Shown here one piece after another: positions 16,462 to 25,700 of a DNA stretch of 64,000 bases (within the stretch, counting starts at the first letter, position 1; the number at the start of each line of letters is the position of its first letter). The stretch lies in NCBI RefSeq assembly GCF_002117105.1, contig NZ_CP019343.1, positions 1,922,001-1,986,000 of the forward strand. The letters are read 5' to 3'. Position numbers and translations under genes: made by a program. The notes under the pieces are model-generated. The model was not told the DNA's origin, made no database searches, and was given only the letters and a program-made list of their open reading frames with translations. The DNA is from Oceanicoccus sagamiensis. Lineage in GTDB: Bacteria; Pseudomonadota; Gammaproteobacteria; Pseudomonadales; Dasaniaceae.

Positions 16462-18818
16462 AGCTCGAGCATTTTAGAATAGCGTTGCAGTGTTTGCTGC
16501 AAGGTTAACGCCCTTACCGGTTTGGTTAGCACTTCATTCATTCCCGCTTGCATACATCGTTCGCGATATTCGCTCATGGCATGGGCCGTCAGGGCAATAA
16601 TCGGTATCGCGTTAAGCTGGCTGTCCTGCTCAAATTGGCGAATTTTTTCACAGGCTTCATAGCCATCCATTACTGGCATTTCACAATCCATCAGCACTAA
16701 ATCGTAGGGCTTATTATTGTCGGTGATCGAGTGTACGGCTTCCTCTCCATTATTCACGATGGTCACCTGATGGCCCATTTTCTCCAGTAGTTTATTGATC
16801 ACCAATTGGTTGGCGGCATTATCTTCTGCCACCAGTATGGTAAGGCTTTTCTCCTGCTTGTGGCTGGAGATCACCGCTTCATCAAGTTGGCCGGCCAGAG
16901 GTATGGGGGTCAGGTCGCTTGCCGGTAACGGCAATTCAAACCAAAAGCTTGACCCTTGTCCTTCCGTGCTATCAAAGTCGATCGTGCCGCCCATCACTTC
17001 AACCAGTTTTTTGCAGATATATAAACCCAGGCCAGTGCCTTTGCTTTTTTGTTCAACGGAGGACTGCTGGGTATAGGGCGTAAATAAACCCTTAAGATCG
17101 GCTTTGTCGATACCGCTGCCGGTGTCGGTGACGGTAATACGAACGCTATCATGTCCCAGATTTTTTGCCGTTAGGGTGATGCTGCCTTTATCGGTAAATT
17201 TTGCGGCATTGCTTAACAGATTAAGTAGTACCTGACGGATACGGTTGGGGTCACCTATTACAGTCGGTGGAATGGAGTTATCAATTTCCGATGTGACCAC
17301 CAGCGATTTCACCATGGACTGTGGCTCGATAACATAGAGCGATTGTTCGCAAAGATTAGTTAAACTAAAAGGAATTTTTTCAGTTTCTAATTTATCGGCA
17401 TCAATTTTGGCCGCATCCAGTACGTCATTAATAATACCCAGTAAGGCAAGCCCGGATTGATAAATTACATTATTAAAGTGAATGGATTGTTTGTCTTTAA
17501 GGTGGTCTCGCAGCAGTGCGGACATGCCCAAAATACCATTCATGGGGGTGCGCAGTTCATGGCTAATCTGCGCAATAAATTGTGTTTTGGCTTCGCTTTC
17601 TGCGCGGCTTTGTTCTTCTTTGCGAGAGAGGAAATCAATTCTTGCGGCCAGAGCCAGAGCGAGCAAAACCATCTCAATGGTGCTGGCAATTCTAAATAGT
17701 TCCCAAATATTATTAATTTCCCAAGGCACAATGCCCAGTGCAATGATGGTAATCCATAAACAGAAAAAGCAGAGCAGGCCCCATGATAGACAAAAGTAGC
17801 GGGCATAATACTGGCCCCGGTACCACATATAACTGCCTGCAAAGAGCAATAGGGGGAAGGTGAAGATGCCGGAGATAGAAGAGATAAAAAAGGCAATCTC
17901 AGTGGTAAATAGCAAAGAGCTAAGGACGGCGCCGAGATTTAAGCAGCCAACAATCAGCAATAAGGTAAATAAACGTTGGCTATGTTTACGAATATTGAGA
18001 AAGCTTTCAGTAAATATTGTGGCAAATAATTGTGTTAGGCCGGCATAAAAGGGCAGGGCATAGTCATTCAGTTGTGGGTAGTTAGGCCACAAATAACGGA
18101 ACGCACTGCCTTCAATAATCGCCAGAAAGGTTGCCAGAGAACCAATAAAGCAGACATAAAATAAATACGATAATTCTCGGCTATAAATAAAGATCACTAA
18201 ATTATACAGCGCCATAATGATGGCTATACCGTAGTAAATGCCCAGTTGCATATTGCTACTGGATAGTTGTTCCGCATAGGGTTTTGCTGACGAAATATTT
18301 AAGGGGAAGTCGAGCAGGCCATTCATACTGACCCGAAACAGTAATTGGTATTCCTGATGGGCTTGCAAACTAACCGGGATAACAAAATTAGAATCCAGAA
18401 AAGGGCGCTGTTCAAAAGGCAGTTGGCTGCCCAATTGATGCTGGGCAACCACCTGGTCCTCTAAAATAATCCAGCTGTCGATAAGGTTTAGTCCGGCATG
18501 GCTAATACGAATAAACCAGTCGCGATGATTGGCCGGTGCCTTAATGGTGGTACTAAACCAAAAGGTGGAATCCAGATTGCCAATAGTGACGGCCTTATCG
18601 TTGGCGCGCTGCCAGTTAAATTGGTCAAAGTCACGGATAAGCTGGGGGGCGCTGAGCCGCTTATCCTTGTCTTCCAGATACACCACCGACAGTCCCAGGC
18701 TGATATCGCGGTCTTCATAGAGAGGAACCGCTGGCACGGTTTGCTGCCCGGCCCAAAGCGACGGGGTTAGACCGGCAAGAACCAGGCTGATCAGTAGGGT
18801 AGATAACAAGGTGTACAA
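16458..18818 (-). CDS. hybrid sensor histidine kinase with 7TM (DISM) sensor and receiver domain
   Basis: A 786-residue inner-membrane sensor kinase. Signal peptide about 1-23; a periplasmic 7TMR-DISMED2-type domain (about 30-175, with FWFSTTIKAP and NWFIRISHAGLNLIDSW-like strands); seven hydrophobic helices (about 190-395); HisKA with the phospho-His in ISHELRTPMNG (about His420); an HATPase domain with the N box RQVLLNLLSNAAKFT, DTGSGID and GTGLGLYI; and a C-terminal receiver with the phospho-Asp in LMDCEMPVMDG (about Asp711) and Lys in LTKPVRA. DISM sensors are thought to bind carbohydrate-like ligands. No cognate output regulator is adjacent; the signal is unknown. Confidence 0.92.
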   Translation of the reverse strand: MYTLLSTLLISLVLAGLTPSLWAGQQTVPAVPLYEDRDISLGLSVVYLEDKDKRLSAPQLIRDFDQFNWQRANDKAVTIGNLDSTFWFSTTIKAPANHRDWFIRISHAGLNLIDSWIILEDQVVAQHQLGSQLPFEQRPFLDSNFVIPVSLQAHQEYQLLFRVSMNGLLDFPLNISSAKPYAEQLSSSNMQLGIYYGIAIIMALYNLVIFIYSRELSYLFYVCFIGSLATFLAIIEGSAFRYLWPNYPQLNDYALPFYAGLTQLFATIFTESFLNIRKHSQRLFTLLLIVGCLNLGAVLSSLLFTTEIAFFISSISGIFTFPLLLFAGSYMWYRGQYYARYFCLSWGLLCFFCLWITIIALGIVPWEINNIWELFRIASTIEMVLLALALAARIDFLSRKEEQSRAESEAKTQFIAQISHELRTPMNGILGMSALLRDHLKDKQSIHFNNVIYQSGLALLGIINDVLDAAKIDADKLETEKIPFSLTNLCEQSLYVIEPQSMVKSLVVTSEIDNSIPPTVIGDPNRIRQVLLNLLSNAAKFTDKGSITLTAKNLGHDSVRITVTDTGSGIDKADLKGLFTPYTQQSSVEQKSKGTGLGLYICKKLVEVMGGTIDFDSTEGQGSSFWFELPLPASDLTPIPLAGQLDEAVISSHKQEKSLTILVAEDNAANQLVINKLLEKMGHQVTIVNNGEEAVHSITDNNKPYDLVLMDCEMPVMDGYEACEKIRQFEQDSQLNAIPIIALTAHAMSEYRERCMQAGMNEVLTKPVRALTLQQTLQRYSKMLEL

Positions 18819-19051
18819 AGGGGCTTGCTCATTCAGGTGATATTATAAAATGTAACCTCTATTGGGTCTGTAAAGTGTAGACAACATTCAGCAAAACCCC
18901 TTGAGTTTCATCAAATTAGCGTAATTAGTCTGTTTAGACCCCTGCGGCTTAATGGCTGAACTTATGCAGTGTCTTGGGTCTAACACCCTGTTAATGGGCT
19001 GTTATTTCTGAGCCATCCGCTTTAGGATGAGCTCTTGAGGCCTTGGCTGGC

Positions 19052-19078
19052 TAAAGATATAGCCACCTGCGCCGACTT
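19052..19078 (+). promoter_or_regulatory. candidate sigma-28 (FliA) flagellar promoter
   Basis: TAAAGATA, 11 bases, GCCGACTT compares with the FliA consensus TAAAGTTT-N11-GCCGATAA: 6 of 8 matches in the -35, exact spacing, and GCCGA intact in the -10. It lies about 40 bases upstream of the ATG of a YcgR-like gene, a class III flagellar gene in enterobacteria, which supports it. Confidence 0.55.
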
Positions 19079-19117
19079 TATACAGGTATAAGCAAAGACT
19101 ACTTGCTGGTATTGGCC

Positions 19118-19897
19118 ATGATTACATCATTTATTGATCGCCTGCGCGGTAAACCTGCCCTCAAAGCGGATAATGCTTTGAATTACACCTATTTGCATCT
19201 GCATCAAGCCCAGAGAAACCGTGACTTTCTTGAGGTCAAGATAGAGGGTGATGAGGTGCTCTACCAAAGTATTATCCTGGAGTCAGATCCCAATGAGCGC
19301 ACTCTGCTGATTGATGAGCTATTTCCCACCGGCTTTGTGGGTTTACCGGGGCAAAAAGTGCATCTGGCGATACGGCAAAAGGGCGGTAGAAAGATAAAGT
19401 TTGAAAGCACCATTCTTGAGCAGCACCGCTATGATGATGCCCCTATCTATGTTCTGGCTATGCCGCAGGATATCGAGGCGGGCCAGCGCCGCAGCGCTTA
19501 CCGTTTGCCCATCGCTAACAGCAGCTCAATCGATTCTCATTTTGTTGGCCCCGAGGGCAATGCTTACCATGGCTTGCTGCGCAATGTGTCCAGTACCGGT
19601 ATTGCGATGGACGTCTTGCTGGATGAGATGGATAACAGTGGCGGGCCGGATAACTTTCAGTATAACGATATACTGGATGAGTTAGTGTTTGATTTTGCCG
19701 GCGTTAATATTCAATGCGAAGCCTCTGTGCGTAGTGTTGAGGTCGACCCGAATGATCAAAAGCATATTTTGATTGGTGCGGAGTTTGTGGACTTGCCGCC
19801 GGTTGAACAGCGCGTGCTTGAGCGCTCCATTATGCGTATCCAGCGCGACAGGATAAAACTGTCAGGCGCTTTTGAAGCGGATATGGCTCTGGCCTAG
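19118..19897 (+). CDS. YcgR-like PilZ-domain flagellar brake protein
   Basis: A 259-residue cytosolic protein with the two-domain layout of YcgR. The N-terminal YcgR domain (about 20-115) includes RDFLEVKIEGDEVLYQSIILE and LIDELFPTGF. The C-terminal PilZ domain starts with the c-di-GMP binding motif RxxxR (QRRSAYRLPI) and continues with a NVSSTGIAMD version of the DxSxxG motif. YcgR bound to c-di-GMP slows the flagellar motor and biases its direction. ATG 19118 is chosen over an in-frame TTG at 19103; neither has a strong ribosome site. The upstream region carries a good sigma-28 promoter match. Confidence 0.82.
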   Translation: MITSFIDRLRGKPALKADNALNYTYLHLHQAQRNRDFLEVKIEGDEVLYQSIILESDPNERTLLIDELFPTGFVGLPGQKVHLAIRQKGGRKIKFESTILEQHRYDDAPIYVLAMPQDIEAGQRRSAYRLPIANSSSIDSHFVGPEGNAYHGLLRNVSSTGIAMDVLLDEMDNSGGPDNFQYNDILDELVFDFAGVNIQCEASVRSVEVDPNDQKHILIGAEFVDLPPVEQRVLERSIMRIQRDRIKLSGAFEADMALA

Positions 19898-19923
19898 ACG
19901 GTCAAGGCTTAGGAAATCAATGC

Positions 19924-20928
19924 TTAGGAATCTATCCAGTCCGGCACCGGTAACTTCATCCGCCGCAAAAACGCCGGGTTAAACAATTTACTCTGATAGC
20001 GGTGCCCATAATCACACAGCACCGTCACAATGGTATGCCCCGGCCCCATGTCTTTCGCTAGCTCAACAGCACCGGCAATATTAATGGCCGATGAACCACC
20101 CAGGCAAAGCCCTTCATGTTTTAGCAAGTTATAGATATACGGCAGCGCCTCTTCATCACTAATCTGGTAGGCCATATCGATCACGGCCTCGCGGATATTG
20201 TCGGTGATAATGCTAATACCAATCCCTTCGGCAATAGAGCGGCCTTCGGCTTTTAATTCACCGTCTTTATAGTAGCTGTAAAGGGCAGAGCCCATAGGGT
20301 CGGCAACGCCAATTTTAATATCGCTATTATGGGCTTTTAGAGCAGTACCCACACCGGCCAGGGTTCCACCGGTGCCCACTGAGCAAATAAAGCCATCGAC
20401 TTTGCCGTCGGTTTGCTGCCAGATTTCTTCGCCGGTAGTGCGGTTATGGATTTCCATATTGGCGAGGTTGTCGAATTGGCGGGCCCAGATAGCCCCGTTG
20501 TCACGCTCGCTATTGAGCTTTTCGGCTAAGCGGTCGGCTTGGTGGACATAGTGATTGGGGTCGTCATAGCTGGTGGCTTTGACCAAGCGCAGGTCGGCGC
20601 CGTATAGGTCTAATAGTTCGATTTTTTCCTTGCTTTGAGTTTGTGGCATAACCACAACGCTTTTATAGCCCAGAGCATTGGCTATCAGGGTTAAGCCGAT
20701 ACCGGTATTACCCGCGGTACCTTCTACGATAGTACCACCGGGCTGTAATTGGCCCTTGGCTTCAGCATCGCGAATAATGCCCAGCGCGGTGCGGTCTTTT
20801 ATAGAACCGCCGGGGTTCAGGAATTCCGCTTTGCCATAGATGCTGCAGCCTGTAGCCTCCGAGATTTCACGCAGGTAGACCAAAGGGGTGTTGCCAATCA
20901 TATCGGCCAGAGAAGAGTGAGCGGGCAT
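19924..20928 (-). CDS. cysK: cysteine synthase (O-acetylserine sulfhydrylase family)
   Basis: A 334-residue PLP enzyme making cysteine from O-acetylserine and sulfide. The PLP lysine is Lys44 in NPGGSIKDR; the substrate loop is EGTAGNTG (about 69-76); CSVGTGGTLAGVG binds the PLP phosphate. EGTAGNTG, where classical CysK has EPTSGNTG, and the longer C-terminus (LFNPAFLRRMKLPVPDWI) place it in a variant group often annotated cysteine synthase A in proteobacteria. A cystathionine beta-synthase-like or related beta-replacing role is possible. It converges on the PilZ gene. The cognate SAT gene is at 1547-2371. Confidence 0.85.
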   Translation of the reverse strand: MPAHSSLADMIGNTPLVYLREISEATGCSIYGKAEFLNPGGSIKDRTALGIIRDAEAKGQLQPGGTIVEGTAGNTGIGLTLIANALGYKSVVVMPQTQSKEKIELLDLYGADLRLVKATSYDDPNHYVHQADRLAEKLNSERDNGAIWARQFDNLANMEIHNRTTGEEIWQQTDGKVDGFICSVGTGGTLAGVGTALKAHNSDIKIGVADPMGSALYSYYKDGELKAEGRSIAEGIGISIITDNIREAVIDMAYQISDEEALPYIYNLLKHEGLCLGGSSAINIAGAVELAKDMGPGHTIVTVLCDYGHRYQSKLFNPAFLRRMKLPVPDWIDS

Positions 20929-21130
20929 GTTAATTCCTTATTAATAGGGCTTGGGCGATAGTAACGAGCATCACACCGGGAGGCAAACGAGCTTGCTAAA
21001 AGTGTATCACTATTCGGGCAGATCTAAAAAAATTGCCAACTTGTTTCATCTGTGCATAATGCAACATAATTCGATAGAAATAATAAACAAAGGTTAGATC
21101 TCCTTCCCGCCAAAAGTAATAGATTACACA

Positions 21131-21146
21131 CAGAATCCACATTCTG
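21131..21146. promoter_or_regulatory. short palindrome upstream of the first autotransporter
   Basis: CAGAAT-CCAC-ATTCTG, a perfect 6-base inverted repeat, lies about 26 bases before the start codon and abuts an AT-rich TATTAATAAAATAA stretch. It could be an operator or a 5' leader hairpin; there is no direct evidence for either. Confidence 0.2.
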
Positions 21147-21171
21147 TATTAATAAAATAAAGGACCTAATG

Positions 21172-24100
21172 ATGCAGTTTAAAAAGAACTTACTCGCGAT
21201 TTCAATATCCAGTGCCGCAGCGGTTATCCCTACTGTCGGCCAGGCCCAGACAACCATTAGCTCAACGATATCAGGCAGCGTTATTCTGGACGGCTCGACG
21301 GCACCGGATTTAACGATTACCTCTTCAGGCACTATCGATTTTACGGGTTTGGGAGCAGGCGTATATAACGCATCGCCCATCACGCTAACCGGCTCGGTGA
21401 CTAATGATGGTCTGATCGTAGGGGATAATATTGGCGTTATTATTAATGGCGGGACAGTAACAACTAGCAATACAGGGCTTGCTGTATTAACAGGCAGTAT
21501 TACTAACAACGGAACGATAGATACCCAAGCAGGTAATAGCGGTGCTGTGTTAGTGCGTAATGGTACGGTTCAGTCGGGCATAGTGAACAGTGTAAATGGC
21601 ATTATATCTGGCACGGGTCTTGGTGTGGCCGTTGCCGAATCTTCTGTGCTTTTAGGCGGTGTAAGCAATGACGGCCAAATCGACGTAACATTTAATTCTG
21701 CCGGGGCAGTCGGAGTGGGTGTTTTTGACAACAGTAGCCTGTCAGGCGGGATCACCAATACTGGCGTTATAACGAGCGAAGGCAACGGTATTTTTGTTGG
21801 TATTAGCTCTACGGCATCGGGCGGTATTAATAACTCGGGCTCTATTCAGGGCGGTACCGGCAGTTTTGGTAATGGTATTGGCATTTATACTGATAACGAT
21901 GCCACCATCAATGGCGATATTGTCAATACCGGCCTGATAGAGGGGTCGGCGGGTATGGAGTTCGCTGCTGCCACCATCAACGGCGATATTATTAATAGCG
22001 GCACTATTCGCGGTAATACCGAAGACTATGCGGCCATTGATATTTATTCTGAGGTTTTCTTTGATGGCACCTCGAATGTTTTAATCAGCTCTAGCATGGC
22101 CGGCAGTATCATTAATTTAACTGGCGGCATAATAGAAAATACGACGACAGCTTTCCCCGATGATGACCCTGCTCCCGCACTCTGGTTTAGTGGAGTAGAC
22201 GTACAGGGCAATGGTGTTGATGCGGCCATTACCAACCAGTCCGGAGCGATTATTCGGTCTGCCCAGGCTGAGGCGATTGTCATTGATTCTGAAAAGACGC
22301 TTGATGGTATTGCTATGCCTGACACTGTGATTAATGGCATTGATAATGCCGGTATCATAGAAAGTACCAATGGTATGGAATCAGCGATTTCGATTTATGG
22401 CGGTAAGATAACCGGTGGTATTAACAATAGCGGTACCATTAGCGGAGCCCAGGCGCTGCGTATCAATGGCATTACCAACGATATTGTTGAAGACACCCCA
22501 TCAGGCGGTGAGACTGAAACCATTAGCCAGAACACAACGGCGGGCGTTACGGGCGGTATTACTAATACGGGTACTTTGTCGGGGTCAATCACCGCCGCAC
22601 AGGTATCATCCGGCTCACTCCCCCTATTTTCAACCAATGCCTTTGACTACGGTACGATCTCCATTACCCATGGTGCCAGCGTTGACTTTATTACTAACAG
22701 TGGCCTGATTGAAAACACCGGCGTTGCTCCAGGTATTACCATCGGTAGCAATAATGACTTGACTGAGATTTGTAATATCGAGTGTGGCGACCCCCTTGAT
22801 GTTCTGCTCGGCCTGCCATTGGCGACAGTTGAACCTGGTACGGTTACCGGTAATATCACCAACAGTGGCGATATTATTGCCGCTGATAGTACCGCTATCT
22901 TTTTAAATAATGGCGCGGTCAACGGTTCGATTATCAATAATGCCGGTGCCACTATTGATGGCAGTAACGGCGGTATTATCGCCTTCAATAGTTCAATCAC
23001 TGGAGGTATTACCAATGCGGGTGATATTACCTCGTTAGGTCCCAACGGCCCGGCAATGAACAATGCCTATGGCGTTGATATCCAGCAATCAACGGTTGGT
23101 GCGATCAACAACAGCGGTACGATTACCGGCGGTCTTATTCTTGAAGATGTCACGTCTACTGGTGATATCACCAATACGGGCAGTGTGGTAGCAGCCGCTG
23201 CCGGTGGTGATGGTGTGGTTATCCGGGGCACAAGCTCTGTAGCGACATTATCCAGTTCAGGCACGATCGCTGGTGATGGCGGTGTTGTGGTTGAGCAAGG
23301 TGCTGCATTGGCAACCTTGGATAACCAGGGCTCTATTACCGGCTCCAGTGTCGGTGTTGCCGTCGTTGATGCCGGTTCCAGTATTGGGGCACTGATTAAT
23401 GGTGCTAACGGGGTAATCGATGGTGCTATTGAGGGTGCCATTATTACTCGCGACGGAGGCTCAATTGGCTCGGTGACGAATGCGGGTACCATCATGGGTC
23501 AAACCGATTTCGGTGCGGCTGGTGGTAGCTTCGACAATAGCGGTACGGCAGGTGATTTACTGGCTGTTACTGCGGTTACCAATAGCGGTACTTTAGGCAA
23601 TGTTCAGTTTGTTCCCGGTGGCGGTACTTTTGTTAGCACGGCAGGTACAGTTGGCAATGTCACCGGTGTTTCTGGTGCTTCCAGCAATGCAGGTACTGTA
23701 GGTAATGTCAGTTTTGCAGCAGCCGGTGTTTTTACTAACACCGGTAGCGCGGGTGATATTAGTGGTGCAGATGACGTGATCAATAGCGGCAGCACAGGCA
23801 ATGTGACAGGCGTCAATGGTGTCATTAACACCGGTATGATTATGGGGCAGGTCGCATTGACCGGTGGTGATGTACTGAATGATGGTGACATCAGCGGTGG
23901 TATCAGCGGTGCGTTAAACGTATTTAACACCGGTACTATTGGTGGCAATGTTATGTTGAACGGTGGCAGTTATGCCTCTGATGGCGGTACCTCCGGAACT
24001 GTGACCGGTGCCGGCGTTATGGTTGCAGGTTCACTGGGTAATGGCGTTACCGTAAGTACTATCAATGGTGATTTAACCTTTAATGGTGAGCTGGTGGTGG

Positions 24101-25560
24101 TCGCGGCCGCTCAGTCTGGTGCGGGCTTTACCTCCAATGGTCGCTTTGAGGTGACCGGTGATGTTGATCTAACCGGAGCTACCATCAACGTTGCTCTGGA
24201 TACTGGCAGTGTGACTGCCGAAGGTGATGAGTTTGCCTTTCTGGGTGCCGGTGGCAGCTTGATCTCCGATGCAAGCACAGCAGATGGTTTAGATATTGAC
24301 TCGGGCTCTTCCGTAGTGGGCTTTACCATTGAAGAGCGCGGCAACGAGCTATTTGCTATTGCCGGAGTCAGTGATTTTACCGCCCCCATCGATGATGTTA
24401 TTGAGGAGGCTGGGCTGACTGGTAGCACCGGTGCGGATAACGTGACCAATGTTGCCGAAGCTTTGAATGACGTCCCCGCAGAAGATGTTGAGAGTGGCTC
24501 GGAACTGGACCAAGTGCTGGGTAATCTGCAAAGTTCTTCTTTGACCGATGAAGAAAAAGTTGTCGCACTAACCACACTGGACCCAGACACTGTTGAAAGC
24601 TCTGCGGTCGGTGCTCTGTCCGCTGATACCGCGGCAGCTGGCACGGTTAATAACCGGGTTGCTGCTTTACGCGGTTACTATGGTTTTAGTGGCGCAGTAG
24701 CCGGTGACCCTATGGGTATTCACGGTTTCTGGGTGCAAGCCTATGATAATGAAACCGATCAAAGCACGCGCGATGGTGTGGATGGTTTTGATGCCGACAC
24801 CTTTGGTTTTGCCGGTGGTTTTGATGGCGCGATCAGCGAAAATGTTAACGCAGGTGTTGCCTTTAGTTATGCGGATACCGATGTTGAAGGCAAGGTTGAA
24901 GCCAATGAAATGAGTATCGAGAGTTATCGTCTGGCCCTGTATGGCAGCTATAACGCAGAGACTTACTATCTGGATAGTCAGTTGGCCTATGCCTTTAATG
25001 AGTATGAGACCGAGCGTGCTATTGACCCCACTTTGACCTCTGCCCCCTTGGTGGCAACAGGCGATCACGACGGTGATCAATATAGCTTGCGGGTTCGCGG
25101 TGGCTATCCCATAGCGACAGAGAGCGGCTGGTATATTACGCCAAAATCAGAACTGGATTACACTTATCTGGCTGAAGATGGTTATACCGAAAAAGGCGCG
25201 GGTAACGCAGGTTTGAAAGTGGATTCACAGAGCGTTGAAGTATTGATTCTGGGGCTGGGTGTTAAATTTGCCTACCCCATCACTACCGCCAGCGAAACCA
25301 CCTGGATTCCTGAGCTTAGCCTGGATTATCTGTATGACTTTATCGGCGATGAAGTTGAGATTGATTCTAACTTTATCGGCGTTAGTGGCGGTGGCTTTAT
25401 CACCAGCGGTGCCGATGTTGAGCAGGAAATGTACAAAGCCAGCTTGCGTCTGCGTGTGTTTGGTCAGGGTAGCCTGAGCTTCTCCGGTGGTATTGATTAT
25501 ATTGAGAAAGATGAATACGACAGCCAGTCAATTATGGCGACTATGCGCTATGACTTCTAA
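21172..25560 (+). CDS. giant autotransporter adhesin-like protein 1
   Basis: About 1462 residues, a type Va autotransporter. Signal peptide MQFKKNLLAISIS...VGQAQ; passenger about 27-1070 made of short beta-helix-like units with recurring ITNSGTI-G, NNSGSI and AGTVGNV motifs and almost no Cys; a linker rich in Asp/Glu; and a C-terminal beta-barrel from about LRGYYGFSGAVAG (residue about 1166) ending in the canonical aromatic MRYDF. No protease or esterase motif is seen in the passenger, so adhesion or biofilm is the default guess. Two adjacent ATGs (21169, 21172) exist; AAGGA at 21160-21164 is spaced better for the second. A strong terminator follows. Confidence 0.9.
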   Translation: MQFKKNLLAISISSAAAVIPTVGQAQTTISSTISGSVILDGSTAPDLTITSSGTIDFTGLGAGVYNASPITLTGSVTNDGLIVGDNIGVIINGGTVTTSNTGLAVLTGSITNNGTIDTQAGNSGAVLVRNGTVQSGIVNSVNGIISGTGLGVAVAESSVLLGGVSNDGQIDVTFNSAGAVGVGVFDNSSLSGGITNTGVITSEGNGIFVGISSTASGGINNSGSIQGGTGSFGNGIGIYTDNDATINGDIVNTGLIEGSAGMEFAAATINGDIINSGTIRGNTEDYAAIDIYSEVFFDGTSNVLISSSMAGSIINLTGGIIENTTTAFPDDDPAPALWFSGVDVQGNGVDAAITNQSGAIIRSAQAEAIVIDSEKTLDGIAMPDTVINGIDNAGIIESTNGMESAISIYGGKITGGINNSGTISGAQALRINGITNDIVEDTPSGGETETISQNTTAGVTGGITNTGTLSGSITAAQVSSGSLPLFSTNAFDYGTISITHGASVDFITNSGLIENTGVAPGITIGSNNDLTEICNIECGDPLDVLLGLPLATVEPGTVTGNITNSGDIIAADSTAIFLNNGAVNGSIINNAGATIDGSNGGIIAFNSSITGGITNAGDITSLGPNGPAMNNAYGVDIQQSTVGAINNSGTITGGLILEDVTSTGDITNTGSVVAAAAGGDGVVIRGTSSVATLSSSGTIAGDGGVVVEQGAALATLDNQGSITGSSVGVAVVDAGSSIGALINGANGVIDGAIEGAIITRDGGSIGSVTNAGTIMGQTDFGAAGGSFDNSGTAGDLLAVTAVTNSGTLGNVQFVPGGGTFVSTAGTVGNVTGVSGASSNAGTVGNVSFAAAGVFTNTGSAGDISGADDVINSGSTGNVTGVNGVINTGMIMGQVALTGGDVLNDGDISGGISGALNVFNTGTIGGNVMLNGGSYASDGGTSGTVTGAGVMVAGSLGNGVTVSTINGDLTFNGELVVVAAAQSGAGFTSNGRFEVTGDVDLTGATINVALDTGSVTAEGDEFAFLGAGGSLISDASTADGLDIDSGSSVVGFTIEERGNELFAIAGVSDFTAPIDDVIEEAGLTGSTGADNVTNVAEALNDVPAEDVESGSELDQVLGNLQSSSLTDEEKVVALTTLDPDTVESSAVGALSADTAAAGTVNNRVAALRGYYGFSGAVAGDPMGIHGFWVQAYDNETDQSTRDGVDGFDADTFGFAGGFDGAISENVNAGVAFSYADTDVEGKVEANEMSIESYRLALYGSYNAETYYLDSQLAYAFNEYETERAIDPTLTSAPLVATGDHDGDQYSLRVRGGYPIATESGWYITPKSELDYTYLAEDGYTEKGAGNAGLKVDSQSVEVLILGLGVKFAYPITTASETTWIPELSLDYLYDFIGDEVEIDSNFIGVSGGGFITSGADVEQEMYKASLRLRVFGQGSLSFSGGIDYIEKDEYDSQSIMATMRYDF

Positions 25561-25575
25561 CTAAGTCTCAATACT

Positions 25576-25615
25576 GAAAAAAGCCAGTACCTTTCGGGGT
25601 TCTGGCTTTTTTTTT
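25576..25615 (+). terminator. rho-independent terminator after autotransporter 1
   Basis: AAAAAGCCAG and CTGGCTTTTT form the stem around a loop near CTTTCGGGG, followed by a run of nine T. It lies 16 bases after the stop, so the two autotransporter genes are probably transcribed separately. Confidence 0.85.
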
Positions 25616-25700
25616 GGCTTGTTATTTTCTCCGCTCAAGCTACTCTAAAAGGATAAAAACTCTTTTACTTTCACAGCCTTTCTGGCGTGGGGAATACCGA

